This document shows, piece by piece, positions 8,214-16,856 of a DNA stretch of 45,315 nt. The position numbers were made by a program, and so were the translations under genes. Below the pieces are notes generated by a model. The model was not told where the DNA came from and searched no databases. It was given only the letters and a program-made list of their open reading frames with translations. How positions within the stretch are numbered: the stretch's first letter is position 1; every line of letters starts with the position of its first letter. Origin of the DNA: an uncultured Bacillota bacterium (GTDB lineage Bacteria; Bacillota; Clostridia; Oscillospirales; Oscillospiraceae); assembly GCA_947073765.1 (NCBI GenBank), contig CAMTMZ010000019.1, forward strand, positions 1 through 45,315. The letters are read 5' to 3'.

Positions 8214-9274
8214 GCCGATATATGAGTTCCCGGTTTGATGCCCTGGAGGCCTATGTTCCCGGGGAGCAGCCCCAGGACATGCGTTATGTAAAGCTGAATA
8301 CCAACGAGTCCCCCTTCCCTCCCGCCCCCGGAGTGCTGGAGGCGGTAAGCGCCGAGGTAGAGCGCCTCAGCCTCTACCCCGATCCGGAGGGTAACGCCCT
8401 GCGGCGCGGCCTGGCCCGGCGATACGGCGTGGAGCCCGAAAACGTCTTTTTGGCCAACGGCTCCGACGAGCTGCTCAGCTTCGCCTTTATGGCCTTCTGC
8501 GACGCAGACCGCCCCGTGGCCTTCCCTGCCGTCAGCTACGGCTTTTACCCGGTATACGCCAATCTGTACCAGGTGCCCTATACCGAAATTCCCCTGGAGG
8601 ACGGCTTTGTTTTGAACCCGGCGGACTACTGTGGGCTAAACCGCAATATCGTCATCGCCAACCCCAACGCCCCCACCGGCCGGGCCATCCCGGCGGCCGA
8701 GATTGAGCGGATCGTCCGCACCAACCCGGACCACGTGGTCCTCATTGACGAGGCTTACATCGACTTCGGCGGGGAAAGCTGCCTTCCCCTCATCCAAACA
8801 TACGACAATCTGCTGGTCTGCCAGACCTTCTCCAAGTTCCGCTCCCTGGCGGGGGGCCGTCTTGGCTACGCCCTGGCAAGCCCCGGTCTGATTCAGGACC
8901 TGGACAAAATCAAGTACTCCACCAACTCCTACAATATCAACCGGCTGACCATGGCCGCGGCCACTGCCACCCTGAACCGGGACGATTACTGCGCGGCCAA
9001 CAGCAAAACCATCCAGGCCAACCGGGCCTATACCACCGCGGAGCTGAGCCGGCTGGGCTTTGAGACCCTCCCCAGCCTGGCCAACTTCATCTTCACCCGC
9101 TGTCCCCGGATCGAGGGGGGAGCGCTCTACCGGCATCTGAAGGCCAAAGGGGTTCTGGTGCGCCACTGGGACAGGCCTGAGATTTCCGACTGGCTCCGGG
9201 TCACCATCGGCACCCGGGAGCAGATGGACATTTTCCTGGCCAAGGTTCGGGAGATTTTAAAGGAGGCGGACTGA
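8210..9274 (+). CDS. hisC: Histidinol-phosphate aminotransferase
   Basis: PLP enzyme converting imidazole acetol phosphate to histidinol phosphate with glutamate as amino donor. 354 residues, fold-type I. Visible: KLNTNESPFPP at the N-terminus, the cofactor region NGSDELL, NPNAPTGR, the Asp-containing LIDEAYIDFG, and the Schiff-base lysine in QTFSKFRSLAGGRLGYA. ATG overlaps the hisD stop by 4 nt (ATGA), showing translational coupling. Two bases separate its stop from the next gene's ATG. Confidence 0.96.
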   Translation: MSRYMSSRFDALEAYVPGEQPQDMRYVKLNTNESPFPPAPGVLEAVSAEVERLSLYPDPEGNALRRGLARRYGVEPENVFLANGSDELLSFAFMAFCDADRPVAFPAVSYGFYPVYANLYQVPYTEIPLEDGFVLNPADYCGLNRNIVIANPNAPTGRAIPAAEIERIVRTNPDHVVLIDEAYIDFGGESCLPLIQTYDNLLVCQTFSKFRSLAGGRLGYALASPGLIQDLDKIKYSTNSYNINRLTMAAATATLNRDDYCAANSKTIQANRAYTTAELSRLGFETLPSLANFIFTRCPRIEGGALYRHLKAKGVLVRHWDRPEISDWLRVTIGTREQMDIFLAKVREILKEAD

Positions 9275-9275
9275 G

Positions 9276-9863
9276 ATGCGCAAGGCGGAGCTGACCCGCA
9301 GAACAGCGGAGACAGACATCTGGCTTTCCCTGGAGCTGGACGGTACAGGCAAGAGCGAAATTCGCACCGGCTGCGGCTTTCTGGACCACATGCTCACCCT
9401 CTTTGCCCGCCATGGCCGGTTCAACCTGCATACCACCTGCCAGGGGGACATTTATGTAGACGACCATCATACCGTGGAGGATGTAGGCATCTGCCTGGGG
9501 GATGCCTTTGCCCAGGCCTTAGGCGACAAGCGGGGCATTGTGCGCTATGGCTCCTGCATCCTTCCCATGGACGAGGCCCTCATCCTCACCGCTGTGGACA
9601 TCAGCGGCCGGGGCATGCTGTGCTTCGGGCTGGATATCCCCACCCAAAAGGTGGGCACCTTTGACACCGAGCTGGCAAAGGAGTTCCTCATCGCTCTGGC
9701 CCGCCGCTCCGGCATGACCATTCATGTCCGCCAGCTGTCCGGAGAGAACAGCCACCATATCATTGAGGGCGCGTTCAAGAGCCTGGCCCGCTCTCTGGGA
9801 ACGGCCGCAGCCATCGATCCCCGCTTTGCCCAGGAGATCCCCTCCACCAAGGGGGTGCTGTGA
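9276..9863 (+). CDS. hisB: Imidazoleglycerol-phosphate dehydratase
   Basis: Manganese enzyme that dehydrates imidazoleglycerol phosphate to imidazole acetol phosphate. 195 residues, so it is the single-function form without the N-terminal HAD phosphatase of enterobacterial HisB; the PHP phosphatase at the operon end fills that role. Metal-binding motifs are DDHHTVEDVGICLG and ENSHHIIEGAFKSLARSL, and FLDHML near the N-terminus. AAAGGAGG lies upstream of the ATG inside hisC. Confidence 0.97.
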   Translation: MRKAELTRRTAETDIWLSLELDGTGKSEIRTGCGFLDHMLTLFARHGRFNLHTTCQGDIYVDDHHTVEDVGICLGDAFAQALGDKRGIVRYGSCILPMDEALILTAVDISGRGMLCFGLDIPTQKVGTFDTELAKEFLIALARRSGMTIHVRQLSGENSHHIIEGAFKSLARSLGTAAAIDPRFAQEIPSTKGVL

Positions 9864-10480
9864 TGCTGGCCATTGTGGACTATGGAGTGGGCAATCTGTT
9901 CTCCCTCACCTGCTCGCTCCGGGCCATCGGCGCTGAGGCGGTAGTCACCGGCGACGGAGCCGTTCTGGCCCGGGCGGAGCGCGTCATACTGCCCGGGGTG
10001 GGGGCCTTTGGGGACGCGGCGGACGCCCTGCGGGCCTCCGGCTTAGACCGGGTGGTCCTCCGGGAAGCGGAGGCAGGAAAACCCCTGCTGGGCATCTGCC
10101 TGGGGATGCAGCTGCTGTTTGACTGCAGCCTGGAGTACGGCCGTCACGAAGGTCTGGGCCTCATTCCCGGCTCCATCCGGCCCATCCGCCCCCTGATCCC
10201 GAAGCAGCTGAAGGTGCCCCACATCGGCTGGAACGCCCTGCGCTTCCCCAGGGGCAGGCCGGTCAGCCCGCTGTTCCGTTACATTCAGGAGGGGGACTGC
10301 GTCTATTTCGTCCACTCCTTCGCCGGGGCAGACTGCGGCGAACACACCATCGCCACCGCGGAGTACGGCGCCGAGCTCACCGCCGCCGTGGCCCGAAACA
10401 ACATATACGGTGTTCAGTTCCACCCGGAGAAAAGCGGACCGGTGGGGCTCAATATATTAAAAGCCTTTTGCCAACAATAA
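9863..10480 (+). CDS. hisH: Imidazole glycerol phosphate synthase glutaminase subunit
   Basis: Class I glutamine amidotransferase that supplies ammonia to HisF. About 205 residues. Nucleophile Cys sits in GICLGMQLLFD, and the His-Glu pair in QFHPEKSG; the start IVDYGVGNLFSL and the oxyanion-region PGVGAFGDA are typical of HisH. The ATG at 9863 overlaps the hisB TGA by one base (TGATG); a GTG one codon earlier is also possible. Confidence 0.96.
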   Translation: MLAIVDYGVGNLFSLTCSLRAIGAEAVVTGDGAVLARAERVILPGVGAFGDAADALRASGLDRVVLREAEAGKPLLGICLGMQLLFDCSLEYGRHEGLGLIPGSIRPIRPLIPKQLKVPHIGWNALRFPRGRPVSPLFRYIQEGDCVYFVHSFAGADCGEHTIATAEYGAELTAAVARNNIYGVQFHPEKSGPVGLNILKAFCQQ

Positions 10481-10493
10481 GGAGGAATCATTT

Positions 10494-11213
10494 ATGCTGA
10501 TCATACCCGCGATTGACTTGAAGGACGGCAAGGTTGTCCGTCTGCTGAAGGGCGATTTCAACACGGTCCAGCAGGTGGCCGACGACCCAGTGGCCACCGC
10601 AAAGGCCTTTTACGAGGCCGGGGCCCGATACCTCCACGTGGTGGACCTGGATGGCTCCAAAGACGGCGTGCGCAAGAACACCGAGCTGGTCAAGGCTGTG
10701 GTCCAGGTAGGTCTGAAGACCGAGCTGGGGGGCGGTATCCGCTCCATGAAAGACCTGGAGGAGGTTTTTGCCCTGGGTGTGTGGCGGGCGGTCATCGGCT
10801 CCGCCGCCGTCAGCGACCCGGATCTTGTCCGGGCGGCGCTGGAGAAATACGGCCCGGAGCGCATCGCCGTGGGCGTTGACGCCAAGGACGGCCTGGTGCG
10901 CACCGCCGGCTGGGTAAAGGAGAGCGGCGAGAACTACCTGGACTTTGCCAGGCAGATGGAGCAGCTGGGGGTAAAGAACATCATCTTCACCGACATCGAC
11001 ACCGACGGCATGCAGTCCGGCCCCTCCTTTGCCCGCCTGCAGTTCCTCCGGGACCAGATCGGCTGCTTCATCATCGCCGCCGGCGGCGTGTCCTGCAACG
11101 CGGATCTCCAGGCACTGAAGCGCATGGGGATTGAGGCCGTCATCGTGGGCAAATCCTGGTATACGGGGGCTCTGGACCTGGCGCAGGCAATCGCGGAGGG
11201 CGGACCTCAGTGA
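10494..11213 (+). CDS. hisA: ProFAR isomerase HisA
   Basis: (Beta/alpha)8-barrel enzyme that opens the aminoaldose ProFAR to the aminoketose PRFAR (Amadori rearrangement). 239 residues. Catalytic Asp in IPAIDLKDGKVVRL and the second Asp in VGVDAKDG; phosphate-binding loops GGGIRS and AAGGVS. AAGGAGG lies 8 bases before the ATG. It starts 13 bases after hisH and its stop overlaps the hisF start by 3 nt. Confidence 0.96.
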   Translation: MLIIPAIDLKDGKVVRLLKGDFNTVQQVADDPVATAKAFYEAGARYLHVVDLDGSKDGVRKNTELVKAVVQVGLKTELGGGIRSMKDLEEVFALGVWRAVIGSAAVSDPDLVRAALEKYGPERIAVGVDAKDGLVRTAGWVKESGENYLDFARQMEQLGVKNIIFTDIDTDGMQSGPSFARLQFLRDQIGCFIIAAGGVSCNADLQALKRMGIEAVIVGKSWYTGALDLAQAIAEGGPQ

Positions 11214-11968
11214 TTGCCAAACGAATCATCCCCTGCCTCGACGTGAAGGACGGCCGGGTGGTGAAGGGGATCAACTTTCAGGGGCTGTCTGATGTCAGCT
11301 CCCCGGTGGAGCTGGCCAGGTTCTACAGCGGCTGCGGGGCTGACGAGCTGGTCTTTTACGACATCACCGCCTCCGCCGAGGAGCGCGCTCTGTTCACCGG
11401 CATTCTTCGGGAAACCGCCTCCGCCGTCTTCATCCCTCTCACCGTAGGGGGCGGCATCCGCACCCTGGAGGACTTCGACCGGGTGCTCAAGTGCGGCGCC
11501 GACAAGGTGAGCGTCAACTCCGGGGCCCTCCGGGACCCCTCTCTGATTCCCCGGGCCGCGGAGCGCTACGGCAGCCAATGCGTGGTGCTCAGCGTCGACG
11601 CCAAGCGGGTCAACGGCCAGTTCCGAGTTCTATCCAAGGGCGGCCGGGAGGACACCGGCCTGGACGCCATCTCCTGGATTAAATCCGGGGTAGCCAATGG
11701 CGCCGGCGAGATCGTCCTCAACAGCATCGACACCGACGGCGTCCAGGGAGGCTTCGACCTGGAGCTGCTCCAGGCCGTCTGCGACACGGTGGACGTACCT
11801 GTCATCGCCTCCGGGGGAGCCGGGTGTATCCAGGACTTCATCACCCTGTTCAAGGCGCTCCCAAAGGTGGATGCCGGCCTGGCCGCCTCCATTTTCCACT
11901 TCGGCCAGGTGTCCATTCCAGAGCTGAAACAGGCCCTGGCGGCGGAGGGAATCCCCACCAGGCTGTAG
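11210..11968 (+). CDS. hisF: Imidazole glycerol phosphate synthase cyclase subunit
   Basis: Barrel enzyme that uses ammonia from HisH to turn PRFAR into imidazoleglycerol phosphate and AICAR. 252 residues. Catalytic Asp residues are in IPCLDVKDGRVVKGINF and VLSVDAKR; phosphate loops TVGGGIRT and SGGAG are present. The start is GTG at 11210 inside the hisA stop region (GTGA overlap), a coupling often seen for hisA-hisF. Confidence 0.97.
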   Translation: MIAKRIIPCLDVKDGRVVKGINFQGLSDVSSPVELARFYSGCGADELVFYDITASAEERALFTGILRETASAVFIPLTVGGGIRTLEDFDRVLKCGADKVSVNSGALRDPSLIPRAAERYGSQCVVLSVDAKRVNGQFRVLSKGGREDTGLDAISWIKSGVANGAGEIVLNSIDTDGVQGGFDLELLQAVCDTVDVPVIASGGAGCIQDFITLFKALPKVDAGLAASIFHFGQVSIPELKQALAAEGIPTRL

Positions 11969-11980
11969 AGAGGTAATGCT

Positions 11981-12628
11981 ATGTTGAACATTGACCAGTT
12001 AAAGTTTGATGAAAAGGGCCTCATTCCCGCCATTGTGACCGATGCCTCCAGCGGCAGGGTGCTCACTCTGGCCTACATGAACCGGGAGAGCCTGTCCATC
12101 ACACTGAAGGAGGGCCGCACCTGCTTCTGGTCCCGCTCCCGGCAGGAGCTTTGGCGCAAGGGAGAGACCAGCGGCAACGTCCAGCACGTGGTGGACATCA
12201 CTGCCGACTGCGACCGGGACGCCCTCCTCGTCCGGGTAAATAAAGCGGGCCCCGCCTGCCACCTGGGCACAGACTCCTGCTTCAACGCCCCCCTCTGGCA
12301 CAGCGGCGCGGCGCAGCCCTTTTCAGTCCGCGGCCTTTACGCCCTGCTGGAGGGCCGGAAGCAGGACCTGCCCGAAGGGTCCTACACCACCTACCTGTTC
12401 CAGAAGGGGCTGGACAAAATTCTCAAAAAGGTAGGGGAGGAGTGCACCGAGGTGATTATCGCCGGCAAAGCGAAGGACAACAGAGAAACGGTTTACGAAA
12501 TTGGAGATCTGGTGTATCATGTCCTCGTACTGATGGTGGAGCTGGGCATCCCGGTGGAGGCGGTCCTCGCCGAGCTGGCCTCCCGCCACGTCATCGACCA
12601 TAAAGTAAAGCAGGAGAAAATGACATGA
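11981..12628 (+). CDS. hisIE: Bifunctional phosphoribosyl-AMP cyclohydrolase / phosphoribosyl-ATP pyrophosphatase
   Basis: Steps 2 and 3 of the pathway in one 215-residue fusion. The HisI part (about residues 1-110) has [21 protein letters not shown], the metal-site Asp/Cys cluster [11 protein letters not shown] and the zinc cysteines in [10 protein letters not shown]. The HisE part (about 115-215) is an all-alpha MazG-like domain with [15 protein letters not shown] and the E/D-rich [14 protein letters not shown]. It starts 12 bases after hisF with GAGAGGTAAT as ribosome site and overlaps the next gene by 4 nt. Confidence 0.96.
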   Translation: MLNIDQLKFDEKGLIPAIVTDASSGRVLTLAYMNRESLSITLKEGRTCFWSRSRQELWRKGETSGNVQHVVDITADCDRDALLVRVNKAGPACHLGTDSCFNAPLWHSGAAQPFSVRGLYALLEGRKQDLPEGSYTTYLFQKGLDKILKKVGEECTEVIIAGKAKDNRETVYEIGDLVYHVLVLMVELGIPVEAVLAELASRHVIDHKVKQEKMT

Positions 12629-13437
12629 TCCAGAATCTGCACACCCACACCACCTTCTGCGACGGAGCAAACACTCCGGAGGAGATGGTCCGCTCCGCCC
12701 TTGCCCTGGGCATGGACAGCCTGGGCTTTTCCGGCCACGGCCCCTCCTGCGCTCCGGACGACGCCGCCATGCCCCCGGAGTCCGTCCCCGCCTACCGGGC
12801 GGAGCTTCTCCGCTTGTGCCCGGAGTACGCCGGCCAGATGGACATCCTCCTGGGCCTGGAGCGGGACTATTTCTGGGCCCCTGACGGGGATGGCTGGGAC
12901 TACGTCATCGGCTCGGTCCACTACGTGGAGAAGGACGGGGCCTGGCTGGGCGTGGACCACTCCCCAGCGGTGTTTCTCCAAACTGTGGAGCGGTATTACG
13001 CCGGGGACTGCCTGGCCTTTGCTGAGGACTACTACCGCCTGGTGGGCGGGGTGGCGGAGAAAACCGGCTGTCAGATCATAGGCCACTTTGACCTGATTAC
13101 CAAGTTTAACGAGGGTGACAGGCTCTTCGACGCCACCCATCCCCGGTATGTACAGGCCGCTCTGAGCGCTCTGGACCTTTTGGCCGGGAGAGACGTGGTC
13201 TTTGAGATCAACACCGGGGCCATATCCCGGGGATACCGATCCGCCCCATATCCCGCCCCCTGGCTCCTTCGGGCCATCAGGGCACGAAATCTGCCCATCT
13301 GCATCACCAGCGATTCCCACAGCGCCTCCACCCTCCTCCACGCCTTCCCCCAGGCGGAGGCGTTGGCCCGAGCCTGCGGCTTCCGGGAAAAAATGGTTCT
13401 CACCCGCCAGGGCTTCCGGGCAGTCCCCCTGTCATAA
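12625..13437 (+). CDS. hisJ: Histidinol-phosphatase, PHP family
   Basis: Removes phosphate from histidinol phosphate. 270 residues, a PHP (trinuclear metal) hydrolase of the HisJ/HisK type. Metal ligands are in [40 protein letters not shown] and the C-terminal TSDSHS. ATG overlaps the hisIE stop by 4 nt. With this gene the operon covers every dedicated step from PRPP to histidine. Confidence 0.94.
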   Translation: MIQNLHTHTTFCDGANTPEEMVRSALALGMDSLGFSGHGPSCAPDDAAMPPESVPAYRAELLRLCPEYAGQMDILLGLERDYFWAPDGDGWDYVIGSVHYVEKDGAWLGVDHSPAVFLQTVERYYAGDCLAFAEDYYRLVGGVAEKTGCQIIGHFDLITKFNEGDRLFDATHPRYVQAALSALDLLAGRDVVFEINTGAISRGYRSAPYPAPWLLRAIRARNLPICITSDSHSASTLLHAFPQAEALARACGFREKMVLTRQGFRAVPLS

Positions 13438-13440
13438 AAA

Positions 13441-13474
13441 AACTCCGGTTCCCAGCGGGAACCGGAGTTTTTCT
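13441..13474 (+). terminator. Histidine operon terminator
   Basis: 13-bp stem (13441-13453 with 13457-13469), AGC loop, T run. It also faces the leftward CHAP gene ending at 13482 (A run on the other side) and may act both ways. Confidence 0.92.
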
Positions 13475-13481
13475 CCTTTTA

Positions 13482-14153
13482 TCAGCACATCTTTCCTTCA
13501 GCGCGCAGAATCATGGACGCCACTTCCTGGCGGGTGGCCAAGTCCATAGGCCGTGTTCCGTCAGTGATGCCCCTCTCCACTGCCCGGTCCATCTCCGCTG
13601 CCCCCCAGCCGGGTCCGGGCAGCTCAGCCAGCTCCTTCCGGTAGCGCGCCATGTATTCCTTCCACTGCTCGTAGTTCACCGTCTCATCCTCCCTGTACCC
13701 GGGGCGGTAGGCCCCGACAATATATTTTTTGTGCCGCCTCCGGCGCATGACGGCCCCGCCGTTGGCCTCGTTCCCAGTTCCCGTGTTGCCGTCAATGGTG
13801 GTGATGTAAGCGCCGTCCCAGCTCTCGCAGATGCCCACATGGGCGGCGTTTTTCTTCCCGGAGAAGTTAAAGAAGATCACGTCCCCGGGCCGGTAGTCCC
13901 CGCTCACCTTCTGCTGTCTGTGGAAATTCAGCAGTGCGGGGCAGTAAGCCGTCTTGCCGCCGCCGTAGTACAGCCCGCAGGCTCCCGCCGCACGGAAGCA
14001 CCACCATACAAACACGGCGCACCAGGCGTAATTTTTCCCGGAAACCTCCTTGCCGTAGTAAGCCGTGTTGTACTTCACCCGGTTGGAGCCAGCCGGGGAT
14101 TCCTTCACCCCCAGCTCACCCCGGGCGGCCTCCAAAATCTTTTCCGCCGTCAT
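13482..14153 (-). CDS. CHAP-domain endolysin / amidase
   Basis: A 223-residue peptidoglycan hydrolase. The CHAP domain (about residues 5-150) has catalytic Cys in YAWCAVFVWWCF and His in NAAHVGICE, with RPGDVIFF between and IDGNTG after. A C-terminal module (about 175-223: MDRAVERGITDGT, RQEVASMILRA) resembles the S-layer-type or phage-lysin wall-binding repeat. No signal peptide, as expected for an enzyme released through holins. It is the last gene of a four-gene leftward cassette and overlaps the upstream holin-like gene by 4 nt. Confidence 0.87.
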   Translation of the reverse strand: MTAEKILEAARGELGVKESPAGSNRVKYNTAYYGKEVSGKNYAWCAVFVWWCFRAAGACGLYYGGGKTAYCPALLNFHRQQKVSGDYRPGDVIFFNFSGKKNAAHVGICESWDGAYITTIDGNTGTGNEANGGAVMRRRRHKKYIVGAYRPGYREDETVNYEQWKEYMARYRKELAELPGPGWGAAEMDRAVERGITDGTRPMDLATRQEVASMILRAEGKMC

Positions 14154-14365
14154 ATCCCGCCTCCCGACCGCTTGTCCACCGCGTCCTGCACCTTCTGGCT
14201 CTGAGTACCGAAGTAGAAGGCGATAATCACAGCGTAGATGGTCATAAAGTCCTGGCTGATCTGGCCGGTACAGGCCATGTAAGAAAATACTCCGGTGAGC
14301 ACCAACGTTACAAGGGATTTGACGCTTACCAGCGCTCCCAGGCGTTTCAGGATAATTTCATTCAT
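14150..14365 (-). CDS. Small holin-like membrane protein
   Basis: 71 residues with two predicted membrane segments (about 18-33 and 40-56) and a charged C-terminus, the size and shape of a phage holin. No family is named with certainty. Its ATG overlaps the upstream gene by 8 nt and its stop overlaps the endolysin start by 4 nt, so it is expressed with the endolysin. A holin would form the membrane lesion that lets the CHAP enzyme reach the wall. Confidence 0.72.
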   Translation of the reverse strand: MNEIILKRLGALVSVKSLVTLVLTGVFSYMACTGQISQDFMTIYAVIIAFYFGTQSQKVQDAVDKRSGGGI

Positions 14366-14603
14366 TGTCTGTCCTCCTCTCCATTTTCGCCCCGTTGAGG
14401 ACGGTTTTCAAGCACATCAGCAGCAGCTCTCCGCCGAAGAAAGCCAGGATCACCCCCAGCAGCCCGGCGGGGTCGTGACCGGTCCGGGACATGATGCGCA
14501 TGGCGTAGGCGGAGGCGGCAGTGCCGCAAATGACGCACCACAGCACCATGCCCTTTGCGAACAGATGGCGCACCGCCCGGAGCTTGTCCAGCAGACGTCT
14601 CAT
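14358..14603 (-). CDS. Second small membrane protein of the lysis cassette
   Basis: 81 residues with a basic N-terminus (MRRLLDKLRAVRH) and two hydrophobic helices (about 17-36 and 47-66). Role unproved; it could be a holin, or a holin partner or antiholin to the neighbouring 71-residue protein. Overlaps the upstream gene by 4 nt. Confidence 0.7.
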   Translation of the reverse strand: MRRLLDKLRAVRHLFAKGMVLWCVICGTAASAYAMRIMSRTGHDPAGLLGVILAFFGGELLLMCLKTVLNGAKMERRTDNE

Positions 14604-14845
14604 GCCTTCACCTCCTCTTCCAGATCACTGATCCGATGGTTGGCCACCCGAATTTTTTCCTCCTGGAGCTGGGCGCGTTCCTCCAGCCTGTAGGTGCGCT
14701 CAATCAGGCTGTTGTGGGCCTGTACCTTCTTTTCCAGCTGCTCCAGCCGGTATTGGGTCAGCTTGCCGGACACCAGGATGCCCCCAAAGGCCCCCACCCC
14801 GGAGCCCATCAGCCCTATCAGGGCCGCAAGAACCGTATCACTCAT
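14600..14845 (-). CDS. Membrane-anchored coiled-coil protein (XhlA-like)
   Basis: 81 residues, first gene of the cassette. One N-terminal glycine-rich membrane segment (about 4-25) is followed by a continuous coiled coil rich in Leu/Glu/Lys (YRLEQLEKKVQAHNSLIERT onwards). This layout recalls XhlA-type hemolysin/holin-partner proteins of PBSX-like phages, but with the membrane segment at the N-terminus. GGAGGGGT precedes the ATG. Confidence 0.68.
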   Translation of the reverse strand: MSDTVLAALIGLMGSGVGAFGGILVSGKLTQYRLEQLEKKVQAHNSLIERTYRLEERAQLQEEKIRVANHRISDLEEEVKA

Positions 14846-14918
14846 AATACCCCTCCTTTCTGGTTCTACCCTGGGCGAAATTACCCCCTTTGTTGCACAT
14901 CACCATACAACTAGCACG

Positions 14919-14950
14919 AAAAAAAGACAGCCCCCTCATAAGAGACTGTC
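14919..14950 (-). terminator. Terminator of the ROK-like gene
   Basis: On the minus strand a GACAG...CTGTC stem (14926-14950, about 10 pairs with some G-T) is followed by seven T. It separates the ROK-like gene from the lysis cassette. Confidence 0.75.
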
Positions 14951-14969
14951 CTTCTATTCCATATTCCAG

Positions 14970-16739
14970 TCAATCCGTCAGACCCAGGCAGCCGTAATAG
15001 ACCGCGCCCACAGCCTGGGCAAACTGGGCCACGGTGTAATCCGGGTGAGCATCCAACTGCCTCATCAGGCCGGTGTTGGCCAGTCCACTGTCAGCGGCGT
15101 ACTGCCGCAGGCCCGGCTCCCGTCGGGCCGCCCCCTCCTGCAGCAGCTGGAAGCAGGCGGGCAGTTTCACAAACCGGCCAAAGAGGGACCGCTCAGCGGT
15201 CTCAGGCTGAAGAACGTACTCAGTCTCCCTCCAGGTCACGGCCAGATACTCCCCCACCTCCCGGAAAATATCCTCACACGCCGGATCTCCTGCCGCGGCC
15301 CGCTCCATAAAAAATTCCAAACAGGGCTTGCGCATGTCCACCGGCTCCCCGGGCACCGTCAGCATCTCCCCCTCCCAGCGAAACAGCCCCTGGCGGAAAA
15401 TCTCCTCCCAAAGCTCCGGAGCCCGCCGGGGCAAATCCCTGGCCGCCAGGCGGAACACACCTGACTGGCTGGTATATCGCTGGAGGGTTCCCGGCAGCCC
15501 CGTGTTCAGGTTCAGCACACTGCGCACATCCCCGGCCTGAAAGCTCCGCTGCGCCCGGCTGCCCAGATCAATGATAAAATTGTATACCTCCAAAGGGATC
15601 TCCGGGATGGACCCATCGGGCCTGACCCATCCGGTGCCCAGCTCGGTACCCAAGGTATGGGCAAAAAACCCTCTGTCCAGCTCTCCGCCTCCCGCCGCCT
15701 GCTCCACGGCGGCAGCGAAGGCGGCCATAGGCCCGTCATTGGTGTTCATCACTGGCCCGCCCTCCACCACGTATTGGGCCAGGGCCTCATTCAGGGCTGT
15801 GATTCTGGCGAACTGCTCCTCATAGTCCAGGTTGGGATTGTTCCTCAGGCCAAAGGTCTTGTGGGTCTCGCCCCCTACAATGCGGTTGTCTATCACCACA
15901 TCCGGAAAGCACAGCCCAATGGCGTCAAAGCTTCGCAGCGCCTCCCCGGCCGCCCGCTCCATCCTGTCGGCCCCTCGCTCCATCTCCTCCGGTGCGGCGT
16001 CCTGACTCAGGGCCGCCCAATCAATCTCCTCCGCCCGGCCGGCCCAATACAGGCTGCCCGCCGCCCGCAACAGCCGGGTGAGCAGCAGCAGGGGGCCGGT
16101 GATCTCCTCCGCCAGAGTACAGGCGGCAGGGAACCAATCAAATTCCTTGCACAGCGCCAGTCTCCCGTCTACGCTGACAGCCAGCTTCACGTCGGTACCG
16201 CCGATATCCATCCCCAGCACCATCCTCCCCGCGGTCAGGGCGGGCAGCCCGGCGAAGACAGGCCGGCTCCATTCCCCCTGGCGGGGCTGGACAGCGGGGA
16301 CCTCCCCAATATTCCAGACGCCGAAGGCAAAGCGCTCCTCCGTGTCCGGCAAAGCGGATAAGACACGCTCATTTACATTGAGGCATTTGCCGTATCCGGT
16401 GCGCGCGCCCTTGGCCCGATCCAGCTGAAACACCTGTCCCAGGCGTTCCGCCAGCTCGACGGCCTCCCGGTCACACCGGTCCAGACACACGTCTACTCTC
16501 CGTCCCCCCAGCGCGGACAGCAGGTTATACACATTCGCGTAGACATATTCCGCCACAAACTGTGCCTCATCCTCTCCCGCCGTCTCCGGCAGGAGAAGGT
16601 CAAACACTCTCACCGACCGGTCATACAGCGTAACACACAGGTGAAAAGGCCGGGTTCCTCCAGCCTGAAAGGCCTTCCGCACGTCGGTAATATACACGCT
16701 CTGGTCCGCGGCCGCCCGCTCCAGAAAATCCCTCAGCAT
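14970..16739 (-). CDS. ROK-like sugar-kinase-fold protein with extra N-terminal domain
   Basis: About 589 residues, much longer than a 300-residue ROK kinase. Roughly residues 1-185 are an unrecognised alpha/beta domain. Then comes an actin-like ATPase domain: phosphate-1 motif LGMDIGGTDVKLAVS, a phosphate-2-like GLCFPDVVIDNRIVGG, NTNDGPMAAFAAA in the place of the ROK catalytic NDAN, and HTLGTELGTGWV as adenosine-side glycine motif. The ROK zinc motif CxCGxxGC is absent. The frame extends to an ATG at 16754, but GGGAG lies 8 bases before the ATG at 16739, so that start is used. Single-gene unit with its own promoter and terminator. Substrate unknown. Confidence 0.75.
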   Translation of the reverse strand: MLRDFLERAAADQSVYITDVRKAFQAGGTRPFHLCVTLYDRSVRVFDLLLPETAGEDEAQFVAEYVYANVYNLLSALGGRRVDVCLDRCDREAVELAERLGQVFQLDRAKGARTGYGKCLNVNERVLSALPDTEERFAFGVWNIGEVPAVQPRQGEWSRPVFAGLPALTAGRMVLGMDIGGTDVKLAVSVDGRLALCKEFDWFPAACTLAEEITGPLLLLTRLLRAAGSLYWAGRAEEIDWAALSQDAAPEEMERGADRMERAAGEALRSFDAIGLCFPDVVIDNRIVGGETHKTFGLRNNPNLDYEEQFARITALNEALAQYVVEGGPVMNTNDGPMAAFAAAVEQAAGGGELDRGFFAHTLGTELGTGWVRPDGSIPEIPLEVYNFIIDLGSRAQRSFQAGDVRSVLNLNTGLPGTLQRYTSQSGVFRLAARDLPRRAPELWEEIFRQGLFRWEGEMLTVPGEPVDMRKPCLEFFMERAAAGDPACEDIFREVGEYLAVTWRETEYVLQPETAERSLFGRFVKLPACFQLLQEGAARREPGLRQYAADSGLANTGLMRQLDAHPDYTVAQFAQAVGAVYYGCLGLTD

Positions 16740-16781
16740 GTCCCTCACTCCCATTCAAAAAATCCAGGTATATGCGGCAAA

Positions 16782-16810
16782 ATCATATCACAAAGGGCGG
16801 AAAAACGCAA
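16782..16810 (-). promoter_or_regulatory. Promoter of the ROK-like gene
   Basis: Read on the minus strand: TTGCGT (16810-16805), 17-base spacer, TATGAT (16787-16782). Lies about 40 bases before the chosen ATG. Confidence 0.55.
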
Positions 16811-16856
16811 CTGCGTTCCACCGCCTTTCCCAAAGGTCTGTTGGAGCAGATTTTTC

